In this document: in pieces, positions 1 through 7,872 of the stretch
How the letters are laid out: every line of letters starts with the position of its first letter
How positions within the stretch are numbered: the first letter of the stretch is position 1
DNA from: Candidatus Sabulitectum sp.
GTDB taxonomy: Bacteria; Fermentibacterota; Fermentibacteria; Fermentibacterales; JCC-6
NCBI GenBank assembly: GCA_023136985.1
Contig: JAGLQD010000354.1
Span: forward strand, 1-11,278
Length of the DNA: 11,278 nt
Direction of reading: 5' to 3'
Made by a program: the position numbers and the translations under genes
The notes under the pieces: generated by a model
Database searches by the model: none
What the model saw: the letters and a program-made list of their open reading frames with translations, nothing else
What the model was told of the DNA's origin: nothing

Positions 1-1919
1 CGGATTATGTAAATGTTTATGGATTGGATATTACAGAACGTAAAAAGATAGAAGAAGATTTGAAAAAATCAGAAAATGATTTACGAACCTTGTTTAATGC
101 AATGACAGATATTGTGTTTGAGATGGATTATGATGGGACGTATACCAATATTGCTCCAACTTCACCTGAGTTGATGTTTTTGTCAGCAGAAAACTCAATT
201 GGAAGAACACTGCACCAGGTATTTCCAAAAACCGAGGCAGATCAGTTTCTTTCCTTTATACGCCGGTGTATTGATGGAAATGAAAGCATCACCATCGAGT
301 ATCCGCTGGCTATAGGAGGTAGAACCGTCTGGTTCGAGGGAAGAGCAACTCCCAAGACGAAAAACACTGTTCTTTACATTGCAACAGATATCACTGATCG
401 AAAAGAAGCGCAGATAGAGCGTGAACGGTTGATGATGGCTATTGAGCAGGCAGCAGAGACCATAGTTATTACCGATCTGAATGGAACCATCGAGTATGTG
501 AACCCGGCTTTTGAAAAGATAACAGGTTACTCCAGGGATGAGGTCATTGGCCAGAACCCGAGTATTCTGAAAAGTGGAAAGCAGGAGGATACATTCTTTA
601 AGGAGATATGGGAAACCATCACAAGTGGCAGAAACTGGACCGGACGGATCATCAACAAAAGGAAGGATGGCTCTTTTTACACTGAAGAAGCAACTATTTC
701 TCCTGTGAGAAATCCATCAGGTGAGATCATAAACTATGTTGCAGTTAAGCGCGATATTACCGTAGAAGTGAAACTTGAGGAACAGCTGCGACAGGCCCAG
801 AAAATGGAAGCGGTCGGCCAGCTTGCCGGCGGGGTTGCTCACGATTTCAACAACCTTCTCCAGGTGATAAACGGGTACACGGAGCTAGTCCTGGCTGAAA
901 TCAATCAAGAGCATTCATCTTATGAATTTATCCGGGAAATAGCAAAAGCAGGAGATCGAGCTCAATCTCTTGTGAGTCAGCTTCTTTCCTTCAGCCGACG
1001 ACAGATAATCAACCCGGTTGATCTTGATCTTAACGAAGTAACTGAGAAACTCATGAAGATGATAAGACGGGTGATCGGGGAACATATTCAGTGCGATTTC
1101 ATTCCCGGTTACGAACTTGGAACGATCAAGGCTGATTCCGGGCAGATGGAGCAGATCCTCATGAATCTCTGTGTTAATTCCCGTGATGCTCTTGCAGGTG
1201 GAGGCAAGATCTCAATAGAGACAGGTAATGTTCTCATCGATGCAGAGTATGCCCGAATCCACCCCTGGGCCAAGCCCGGTCGATATGTTTTGCTAAGCGT
1301 CACAGATGATGGCTGCGGGATGGATAAGAAAACACTGGCAGGCATATTCGACCCATTCTTTACTACCAAATCCATAGGGAAGGGAACCGGGCTTGGTATG
1401 TCCACTGTGTACGGTATTGTCAAACAGCACAATGGGGAAATTCAGGTTTACAGCGAACCAGACAAGGGAACAGTGATAAAGATATACCTGCCTGTGGTTG
1501 CCAGAAGAGCTGCAAGTATAGCAAACCAGTTGAATGCTCCCGCAATGGGTGGCAGCGAAACTATTCTTGTTGCTGAGGATGACGCTATGGTTCGAAACCT
1601 CACCAGACAGACTCTTGTTATGGCGGGATACACAGTTATTGATGCAAAGAATGGCAGTGATGCTCTCAGCCTGTTTTTCAAGCATGAAGACAAGATCAAT
1701 CTTCTTATGCTGGATGTTGTTATGCCGGGGCTTGGAGGAAAAGAGGTTTATGACAAAGTACTGGAAACACATCCTGATGTGCCAACACTGTTCTGCAGTG
1801 GATACAGTCAGAATGCTATTCACACAGGGTTTGTTCTTGATTCCCATCTGTATTTTATACAAAAACCATACAGTTCCGACTCACTTCTCCGTAAAATACG
1901 CAAGGTTCTTGATTCATGA
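1..1919 (+). CDS. Hybrid sensor histidine kinase/response regulator (PAS-PAS-HisKA-HATPase-REC), 5' end missing
   Basis: Cytoplasmic hybrid kinase that should autophosphorylate on histidine and pass the phosphoryl group to its own receiver. The frame is open to the left edge: codons from position 3 read DYVNVYG and run into DITERKK, the usual tail of a PAS domain, so the TTG at 24 is not the start and the gene begins upstream. Numbering from that TTG codon as 1: PAS at about 15-125 and 131-246, each closed by a D-I-T motif; HisKA with GGVAHDFNN, phospho-acceptor His273 and acidic Asp274; HATPase with N-box Asn381/Asn385, D-box DDGCGM (428-433) and a GKGTGLGM lid; receiver at about 509-629 with acidic cluster EDD (518-520), phospho-acceptor Asp564 and Lys614. 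No membrane helix is visible in this part. The TGA stop overlaps the next ATG by 4 bases. Ligands and partners are unknown. Confidence 0.95.
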   Translation, partial: DYVNVYGLDITERKKIEEDLKKSENDLRTLFNAMTDIVFEMDYDGTYTNIAPTSPELMFLSAENSIGRTLHQVFPKTEADQFLSFIRRCIDGNESITIEYPLAIGGRTVWFEGRATPKTKNTVLYIATDITDRKEAQIERERLMMAIEQAAETIVITDLNGTIEYVNPAFEKITGYSRDEVIGQNPSILKSGKQEDTFFKEIWETITSGRNWTGRIINKRKDGSFYTEEATISPVRNPSGEIINYVAVKRDITVEVKLEEQLRQAQKMEAVGQLAGGVAHDFNNLLQVINGYTELVLAEINQEHSSYEFIREIAKAGDRAQSLVSQLLSFSRRQIINPVDLDLNEVTEKLMKMIRRVIGEHIQCDFIPGYELGTIKADSGQMEQILMNLCVNSRDALAGGGKISIETGNVLIDAEYARIHPWAKPGRYVLLSVTDDGCGMDKKTLAGIFDPFFTTKSIGKGTGLGMSTVYGIVKQHNGEIQVYSEPDKGTVIKIYLPVVARRAASIANQLNAPAMGGSETILVAEDDAMVRNLTRQTLVMAGYTVIDAKNGSDALSLFFKHEDKINLLMLDVVMPGLGGKEVYDKVLETHPDVPTLFCSGYSQNAIHTGFVLDSHLYFIQKPYSSDSLLRKIRKVLDS

Positions 1920-2194
1920 TACAGGAAAATCAGCTTCTTACTCTCCTTCTCGTAGCAGGATTCTGGTTTTTCATTATTTTCAACAGAAAGAGGATGGCAG
2001 ATCTACAGGAATCAGGATTGTTTTTAGCGGCTTTCGGGGCCCTTTCCGCAGGATGGCTACTGACCACGCTGGAGGAGTTATTCCTGGCAGACATCCTTAA
2101 CACCATCGAACATGTTTCTTTCTCAGTGGGCAGTATCCTCTTTGCTCTCTGGGTTTTGCGGGTATTCTCAGGAAAGAAAGAAGCATCTGAATGA
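1916..2194 (+). CDS. Small three-helix membrane protein, probable stand-alone sensor module
   Basis: I do not recognise a named family. The 92-residue protein has three hydrophobic segments at about 7-22, 34-50 and 67-84. A basic stretch (NRKR, 23-26) follows helix 1, acidic residues Glu53, Glu54, Asp59 and Glu65 lie between helices 2 and 3, and the tail is short and charged. It has no soluble domain. It starts inside the stop of the upstream kinase (ATGA, 1916-1919) with AAGG at 1902-1905 as a possible ribosome site, and its own stop overlaps the next start in the same way (ATGA, 2191-2194), so it is probably translated with both kinases. Its pattern matches the membrane region of the next protein: Ala14, Phe16, Phe19, Arg24, Arg26 and Leu30 match at equal positions, then L-E, D, L and I-E match with a two-residue shift. 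I infer that it pairs with, or competes for, that kinase in the membrane. Confidence 0.8.
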   Translation: MIQENQLLTLLLVAGFWFFIIFNRKRMADLQESGLFLAAFGALSAGWLLTTLEELFLADILNTIEHVSFSVGSILFALWVLRVFSGKKEASE

Positions 2195-5100
2195 ACCTGG
2201 TGCTTATTCTTTCTGCTATTTCCATGCTGGCTGCATTCTTTGCATTTGTTGTTGGTTGGCGCAGCAGGAAACACAAGCTTCACAGTGAAGCCAGATGGAT
2301 TGTTCTATGGTTTCTCGTGCTCACGCAGTTTCATTACCTGAGCGATATTCTTGAGTGGGCAGGTATCACAGATGTACTTAGTGATATTGAAGACTATTTT
2401 GAGGTTCTTATTCCGCTTTTGCTCTTCCTGATAATATATTCTCTCCTTAAGGAGCAGTCAGAGAAAAAATTGCACATGTTCAAACAGCTTGTCTCTTCAA
2501 CCAGCGACCACATGTCTTTCGTCGGCTATGATTATGTATATCGTACTGTAAACAAAGCGTACCTCACAGCTCACGGTAAAACCAGCGATATGATTGTTGG
2601 CCACTCTATTACCGAGCTTATGGGTGAAGATGTCTTTACAGGTAAGATAAAAGACAGATTTGACAGATGTCTTGCCGGAGAGAAGGTTCAATACCGGGAA
2701 AGGTTTAACTTTCCTAACCTCGGCCTTCGTTACCTGGATGTGGCCTATCAACCTTATTTCAGCGAAATTGGCGAAGTTGCCGGAGTTGTTGTAAGCAGCA
2801 GAGATATTACCGACCTTCACCATTCCGAAAGGGAACTGGATGAAAAAACTTCCCTCCTGAAAAGCGTTCTTCACAGCACCACCGATACAGCCATTGTTAC
2901 AACTGATCTCAATATGCGCATTAATTTTTTCAATCCCGCAGCTGAAAAGTTGTTTGGTTTTACCGCAGATGAAGTTGTGGGTAGAACTGTTATGGAATTC
3001 CACAAGTCATTCAGTGTTGCACCGGAAAGACTGGAAGAAGCTCTTGAAACAGTTCGCAATACAGGTCAGTGTGATTACTCGCTTGATCTGGATACAGGCG
3101 CAGGCTTCGGTGTTCGTCACATAGAATGCCGACTTGAGGGAATCTTTAACTCAAAAGGGGATATAGTCGGTTATTCAAAGTTCGCCCGGGATGTTACTGA
3201 ACGCAGACAGATGGAAATGAAGCTTCGTGAAAGTGAGCAGCGTTTTCATGCATTGTTTGACGAAATAAGTGATGGTGTTGCTGTTTATGAAGCTGTTGAT
3301 GATGGTTCAGATTTTGTTTTCGTGGATATCAACAGTGCCGCACAGAAAATGGAAGGCGTATCCAGTGAAGATATAGCAGGACACAAAGTTACGGATGTAT
3401 TTTCCGGTGTAGAGCAATTCGGATTTCTGGACGTATTGCGCCGGGTCTGGAAAACAGGGGTTTCTGAAGATCATCCTGTGTCACTTTATGAGGATGATAA
3501 AGTGTCATACTGGCGAAAGAACAGTGTGTACAAACTTCCTTCCGGGGAAGTGGTTGCGGTTTATTCCGATGAGACATCAAGAAGGCAATCCGAAGAAGCA
3601 ATGAGAAAAAGTGAAGAGAACTACCGACTTCTTGTAGAAACAATTACCAGCGGGATTCAGGAAGTAGATATTAATGGAGTAACAGTTTTCGGGAACCAGG
3701 CTTACCACAGGCTTCTGGGGTACGGGAATGGTAAACTGATCGGCAGGTCGATGTATGATCAACTTGAGAAAGATGAAGCAAAGAGGCTTTACGATCACAT
3801 TAAGCTCCTGATAGAACAGCAGCCAGAACCTGAGCCATGGTTCGGTACTTTAACAAAAAAAGACGGTACAGTTATTGATGTTCAGACAGACTGGAACTAC
3901 AAGCGGAGCAAGAGCGGTGAAGTAACTGGATTCATATCTGTTTTGACTGATGTTTCCCAGAGTAAAAGAGACGAAGAAAAACTGAAGGCGGAGCACGCAA
4001 GATTTGTAACGGTTATGGATTCTCTGGATGCAATTGTGTATGTGGCGGATATGCAGACACATGAGGTTCTTTTTGCAAACAAGACTGTGCGTAAGCAATG
4101 CGGGGATGTTACAGGTGGGATCTGCTGGCAGGTGCTGCAGGTCGGTCAGACGGAGCCTTGCCCGTTTTGCACAAACAACAGGTTGCTTGACAAGAATGGA
4201 AAGCCCAATGAACCCTATGTCTGGGAATTTCAGAACACAGACAACGGAAGATGGTATCAATGCAGAGACCAGGCAATTCCATGGCTGGATGGACGGCTTG
4301 TTCGCATTGAAATAGCCACTGATATAAATGACAGAAAACTTGCTGAAGAGGCTCTTGTAGTAGATAAACGAAGACTTGCAGACATTCTTCAGGGAACAAA
4401 TGTTGGAACATGGGAGTGGAATATCATCACGGGAGAGCTTCTTCTTAATGAGCGGTGGGCCGGGATCATAGGCTACACCCTTCAGGAACTGTCGCCTGTC
4501 ACCATGGATACCTGGACCAAGTTTGCTCACCCTGAAGATCTTGCAAAGGTGGATGAGATGCTGGAAAACCACTTCAGCGGTGAACTTGAGTACTATATGT
4601 TTGAAGCCCGAATGAAGCACCGGAACGGGAATTGGATCTGGGTTGTGGATAGGGGCAAGGTTTCCAAGTGGAGCGATGATGGCAGGCCTATGCTTATGTC
4701 AGGAACCCATATTGACATCACAGAGCGTAAGCTTGCAGAGGAAGAAGTTATCAAGCGCGAACGGTATCTTAATGGGTTGAATGAATCGGCTCAGATCCTG
4801 CTTGCCTCAGCAGGGTCAATTCCATTTCAGAAGTTTCTTGATAGTCTTGGGCCTGCAGCCAGCGCCAGTAGAACTTACATATTCATGAACCATCCAGGGA
4901 CACAGGGGGATCTGTTGTTGAGCCAGAAAGCTGAATGGTGTGCGTTGGGCATTGCACCTGAAATAGACAACCCTCTGCTCCAGGATCTTTCATACGATAA
5001 GTGGCTTCCACGGTGGTGGGATATTCTGCACAAAGGGGATCTGATAAATGGACGTGTGGCTGATTTTCCTGAAATGGAGAGGGAGATACTTGATCCACAG

Positions 5101-5949
5101 AATATTCTTGCAATTCTTGTAATTCCCTTAATGATAGATGACGAATTTATTGGTTTTATCGGATTCGACAACTGTGTTTCAGACCAGGAGTGGAACGATG
5201 TGGAACAGACTTTTCTTCGTACAGCTGCCGGCGATCTGTCCCAGGCGATCAGGCGTGTTCGTGCAGAAAAGAAAGTAAGGATATCGCTTCGCGAGAAGGA
5301 AGTTCTTTTGCGTGAGATACATCACAGAGTTAAGAACAATATGCAGGTTGTTACAAGTCTGCTTAATCTGCAGGCTCGAAAAGTTACAGATGTCAAAGCA
5401 CTGGATGCAATTCAAGAAAGCCAGAGGCGTATAGGTGTGATCTCTCAGGTTCACGAAGCTCTTTACCTGTCAGGCGATCTGAGTCGCATATCAATGGACA
5501 AGTACCTTACTGGGATTTTAAGAGAGATCACAAGTCTCTATCTGGATGCGGAAGATAGTATTGGATATCTGGTTGATGCTGACGATCTGGTTCTTTCCAT
5601 TTCTGAAGCAATTCCAGTTGGTCTGGTAACCAATGAGCTGGTAACAAATGCGTTCAAGCATGCCTTTCCGGGAGATCGGAAGGGATTTATAAGCATTACT
5701 ATTCGAAAACATCCAGGTGGCATTGTAGAGCTTCTTGTAGCAGACGATGGTGTAGGAATGCCTGATGGGCTGGATATTGATGGTGCTGGCTCCCTTGGGC
5801 TGCAGATAGTTTACAGTCTGGTAAAGATCCAGCTCGGAGGTTCAATTGAGGTAACTAACCACAAAGGAACCACATTCAGTATCAAATTCAATCAATCCAA
5901 AGACCAGAAACATGATCCCATGCTGCAAGGCATTACAGGGAGTAGATAA
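2191..5949 (+). CDS. Membrane multi-PAS sensor histidine kinase, HisKA_2 type (3 TM - 6 PAS - GAF - HisKA_2 - HATPase)
   Basis: Large inner-membrane sensor kinase of 1252 residues. Membrane helices lie at about 3-22, 35-50 and 71-86 with almost no periplasmic domain, so sensing is membrane or cytosolic. Six PAS domains follow at about 96-208, 225-338, 350-465, 477-590, 604-714 and 726-845, mostly ending in D-[IV]-[TSN] linkers. PAS 5 carries Cys637, Cys645 and a CPFC motif (657-660). PAS 6 has the W-E-W and HPEDL features of the PAS_3 class. A GAF-type domain spans about 862-1020. The kinase core has the HisKA_2 signature EIHHRVKNN, with His1045 the likely phospho-acceptor by analogy with H-R-x-K-N, then N-box Asn1148/Asn1153, D-box ADDGVGM (1184-1190) and a glycine lid at about 1199-1203. 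It has no receiver of its own. The next gene starts with one, which is the usual partnership for this class. The start overlaps the preceding gene (ATGA); upstream ribosome-site matches are weak, fitting coupled translation. Confidence 0.95.
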   Translation: MNLVLILSAISMLAAFFAFVVGWRSRKHKLHSEARWIVLWFLVLTQFHYLSDILEWAGITDVLSDIEDYFEVLIPLLLFLIIYSLLKEQSEKKLHMFKQLVSSTSDHMSFVGYDYVYRTVNKAYLTAHGKTSDMIVGHSITELMGEDVFTGKIKDRFDRCLAGEKVQYRERFNFPNLGLRYLDVAYQPYFSEIGEVAGVVVSSRDITDLHHSERELDEKTSLLKSVLHSTTDTAIVTTDLNMRINFFNPAAEKLFGFTADEVVGRTVMEFHKSFSVAPERLEEALETVRNTGQCDYSLDLDTGAGFGVRHIECRLEGIFNSKGDIVGYSKFARDVTERRQMEMKLRESEQRFHALFDEISDGVAVYEAVDDGSDFVFVDINSAAQKMEGVSSEDIAGHKVTDVFSGVEQFGFLDVLRRVWKTGVSEDHPVSLYEDDKVSYWRKNSVYKLPSGEVVAVYSDETSRRQSEEAMRKSEENYRLLVETITSGIQEVDINGVTVFGNQAYHRLLGYGNGKLIGRSMYDQLEKDEAKRLYDHIKLLIEQQPEPEPWFGTLTKKDGTVIDVQTDWNYKRSKSGEVTGFISVLTDVSQSKRDEEKLKAEHARFVTVMDSLDAIVYVADMQTHEVLFANKTVRKQCGDVTGGICWQVLQVGQTEPCPFCTNNRLLDKNGKPNEPYVWEFQNTDNGRWYQCRDQAIPWLDGRLVRIEIATDINDRKLAEEALVVDKRRLADILQGTNVGTWEWNIITGELLLNERWAGIIGYTLQELSPVTMDTWTKFAHPEDLAKVDEMLENHFSGELEYYMFEARMKHRNGNWIWVVDRGKVSKWSDDGRPMLMSGTHIDITERKLAEEEVIKRERYLNGLNESAQILLASAGSIPFQKFLDSLGPAASASRTYIFMNHPGTQGDLLLSQKAEWCALGIAPEIDNPLLQDLSYDKWLPRWWDILHKGDLINGRVADFPEMEREILDPQNILAILVIPLMIDDEFIGFIGFDNCVSDQEWNDVEQTFLRTAAGDLSQAIRRVRAEKKVRISLREKEVLLREIHHRVKNNMQVVTSLLNLQARKVTDVKALDAIQESQRRIGVISQVHEALYLSGDLSRISMDKYLTGILREITSLYLDAEDSIGYLVDADDLVLSISEAIPVGLVTNELVTNAFKHAFPGDRKGFISITIRKHPGGIVELLVADDGVGMPDGLDIDGAGSLGLQIVYSLVKIQLGGSIEVTNHKGTTFSIKFNQSKDQKHDPMLQGITGSR
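5937..5942 (+). promoter_or_regulatory. Ribosome binding site for the REC-HK-REC gene
   Basis: AGGGAG lies 6 bases before the ATG at 5949, inside the last codons of the upstream kinase. It supports that start even though the two genes overlap by one base (TAATG). Confidence 0.7.
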
Positions 5950-7499
5950 TGGAAGCTGCAAAAATTATGATAGTAGAGGACGAGGGTCTTGTGGGGCTTG
6001 ATATCCAGAACAATCTTAAAGACCTGGGATACAATGTAACATCGGTATTTGCCGAGGCAGACCGGGCTCTTGCGTATCTTGACGGGGAAACTGTAGATCT
6101 CATCCTGATGGATATCAACTTGAGGGGGGAAATGGATGGTATCGATGCTGCGGCAGAGATCAAGGAACGCTTCGGTATTCCGGTTCTATTTCTCACAGCA
6201 TTTGCCAACAGCGAAGTGATACAGCGCGCCAGTCACGTGGGTGCCTACGGATATCTGCTGAAGCCTTTCAAAGCAAGGGAACTTGAGGCAATGGTCGAGG
6301 TCGCTTTGTGCAAACACAGAGCCGATGCTGATAGAACAGTTCTTGAGAAGCGGTTGCAAAGGGCAGAGAAGTATGAAAGTCTACGGGTTATGGCCGGGGG
6401 AGTTGCTCACCAGTTCAACAACAGTCTTCACGCGGTTCTGGGCAATTTGTCTTTTGCCCTTGAAGAACTTCCCAGAGAGTCACCTGCAAGATTCAGCCTG
6501 ATCGAAGCTGAAAAGTCTGCCTGGAAGGCGGCGGAACTGAGCAAGCAGATGTTGGCGTTTTCCGGACACGGGTTTGTGAAAACTACCGAACTTGATATCA
6601 CAGCTTTCGTAGGGCAGTTGAAGCACCTGTTGCGAGCTCTGCTTCCTTCATCTGTGATTCTTGAGTTCGATCTTGCTCACCGGCTTCCACTGATACATGC
6701 AGACCCGGGTCAGCTGAAGCAGATCGTCATAGCTCTGATAATAAATGCCATTGAAGCAATTGGCGAGAAGAGCGGTATAATTACCGTCAGAACTTCACTT
6801 ATGGAATGCGACAGAGATTATCTGATGCTGTTGCGTTTAGGCAAATTTCTTGAAGAAGGAACCTATGTTTTTCTGGAAATTACAGACACAGGATCCGGCA
6901 TGGACAGTGATACAATTCAAAAAGTGTTTGACCCGTTCTTCTCCACCAAATTCACAGGGAGAGGCCTTGGACTACCTTCTTCTCTGGGGCTTGTTCAGGC
7001 ACACAACGGAACTATAAGGATCAGCAGTGAACCTGGGCTGGGAACATCTGTGAAGGTAATGCTTCCAGCAATAGAAGATGAGCACCTTGATGACCCGATT
7101 AGAAGAGCTGGAGATGCGCCGTCCTGGAAGGGCAATGGAACCATTCTGCTTGTGGATAACGAGGAAGTCGTTCGTTCAATAAGCGGAACTATGCTGGAGC
7201 GCATCGGTTTTAAAGTTCTTAAAGCGGTAAATGGCATTGATGCAGTGAATAAATTCAGCAGGAATTCAGAAGATATTGTTTGCGTTCTTCTTGATCTAAC
7301 CATGCCTGGAATGGGTGGCAAAGAGGTTTTGCGCGAATTTCGCAAAGTTCAGCCAGGTGTGAAAGTAATTTTATGCAGTGGGTACAGCGAAGAAGAAGCA
7401 ACACTCAGTTTTCAACAGGGAGACCTTGCGGGTTTTCTGCAGAAGCCTTACGGATTCGATTCCATGGTTAACAGAATCAAAAAAGCTCTTGATCACTGA
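5949..7499 (+). CDS. Receiver-histidine kinase-receiver protein (REC-HisKA-like-HATPase-REC)
   Basis: Soluble 516-residue phosphorelay protein, last in the operon. The N-terminal receiver (about 4-120) has acidic residues Glu10/Asp11, phospho-acceptor Asp55 in LMDINL and Lys in LKPF; the MDGIDAA segment after the aspartate is common in receivers sitting beside HisKA_2 kinases. The kinase core has GGVAHQFNN with His154, where the next residue is Gln155 instead of the usual Asp/Glu while Asn158 at +4 is kept. N-box Asn266 is present, but the earlier asparagine seen in the first gene is alanine (ALIINAIEA). The D-box TDTGSGM and lid GRGLGL are intact. The C-terminal receiver (about 392-514) has Asp403/Glu405 and phospho-acceptor Asp449, ends in QKPY, and resembles the receiver of the first gene (MPG-x-GGKEV, CSGYS, QKPY shared). 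No output domain is present. It probably takes phosphoryl groups from the upstream HisKA_2 kinase; whether its own core works as a kinase or mainly a phosphatase is open. Confidence 0.94.
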   Translation: MEAAKIMIVEDEGLVGLDIQNNLKDLGYNVTSVFAEADRALAYLDGETVDLILMDINLRGEMDGIDAAAEIKERFGIPVLFLTAFANSEVIQRASHVGAYGYLLKPFKARELEAMVEVALCKHRADADRTVLEKRLQRAEKYESLRVMAGGVAHQFNNSLHAVLGNLSFALEELPRESPARFSLIEAEKSAWKAAELSKQMLAFSGHGFVKTTELDITAFVGQLKHLLRALLPSSVILEFDLAHRLPLIHADPGQLKQIVIALIINAIEAIGEKSGIITVRTSLMECDRDYLMLLRLGKFLEEGTYVFLEITDTGSGMDSDTIQKVFDPFFSTKFTGRGLGLPSSLGLVQAHNGTIRISSEPGLGTSVKVMLPAIEDEHLDDPIRRAGDAPSWKGNGTILLVDNEEVVRSISGTMLERIGFKVLKAVNGIDAVNKFSRNSEDIVCVLLDLTMPGMGGKEVLREFRKVQPGVKVILCSGYSEEEATLSFQQGDLAGFLQKPYGFDSMVNRIKKALDH

Positions 7500-7521
7500 C
7501 TTGTTGAGATCCTGATAATTT

Positions 7522-7872
7522 CTAAGAGAGCAGATGTGTTTTTAGATAAAGACCCAGTATAAACGCAGATATTCCAGCAAGTACATTGATCAGAATGAAG
7601 ATACCTGCAGTAAGAGCATCCCCGGATTTCCAGAGCTGCACTGCGTGGCCGCTGAAAGCACTGAAAGTGGTTAAGGCACCAAGGAAGCCGGTTGCAACGA
7701 AAAGGGCGTATCTGGAGTCATGCGAGAGAAGACCCATTACAAGACATCCCGCAATATTCACAGTTATGATCCCAATGGTGCTTCCAGTAACACTCACCAC
7801 AAGATGGCGAACCACGGCGCCGGCAAATCCGCCGGCACCAACGGCTGCTGCCTCGTAGATTATCAGTCTCAC
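7522..7872 (-). CDS. crcB: Fluoride ion channel CrcB/FluC
   Basis: Small inner-membrane channel that exports fluoride and protects enzymes such as enolase and pyrophosphatase; the family works as an antiparallel dimer. The 116 residues and four hydrophobic segments match the usual size. Visible signatures are GAGGFAGAVVR near the N-terminus (Arg22), TVNIAG with the conserved pore asparagine (Asn39), and GFLGALTTFSAF (62-73) with the TTFS turn at the central sodium site and Phe70/Phe73 corresponding to the fluoride-coordinating phenylalanines. The start is GTG at 7872-7870, overlapping the fusA TGA as GTGA; the first internal methionine is Met46, which would delete the first helix and Asn39, so GTG is preferred. 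The upstream ribosome site is weak (AAGAAAAA), fitting translational coupling to fusA. The gene ends 22 bases from the convergent operon. There is only one copy here, so it is probably a homodimer. Confidence 0.94.
   Translation of the reverse strand: MRLIIYEAAAVGAGGFAGAVVRHLVVSVTGSTIGIITVNIAGCLVMGLLSHDSRYALFVATGFLGALTTFSAFSGHAVQLWKSGDALTAGIFILINVLAGISAFILGLYLKTHLLS

Noticed and set aside
24..26. TTG at 24 as the start of the first kinase
   Set aside because: The frame is open to the window edge and the preceding codons encode DYVNVYG, part of a PAS tail continuous with DITERKK, so the gene starts upstream.
1534..2100. 188-codon + strand frame overlapping the first kinase and the small membrane gene
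   Set aside because: It runs out of frame through the receiver, whose conserved residues are all in the other frame, and its own product has no recognisable features.
3850..4620. Long antisense open frame (256 codons) inside the multi-PAS kinase
   Set aside because: It lies opposite conserved PAS coding sequence, shows no recognisable domain and does not fit the tightly packed + strand operon; it is a shadow of the sense codons.
7480..7535. Possible stem GCTCT/AGAGC around the convergent stops
   Set aside because: Only five pairs, separated by a loop of about 40 bases and not followed by a T run; not a credible terminator.
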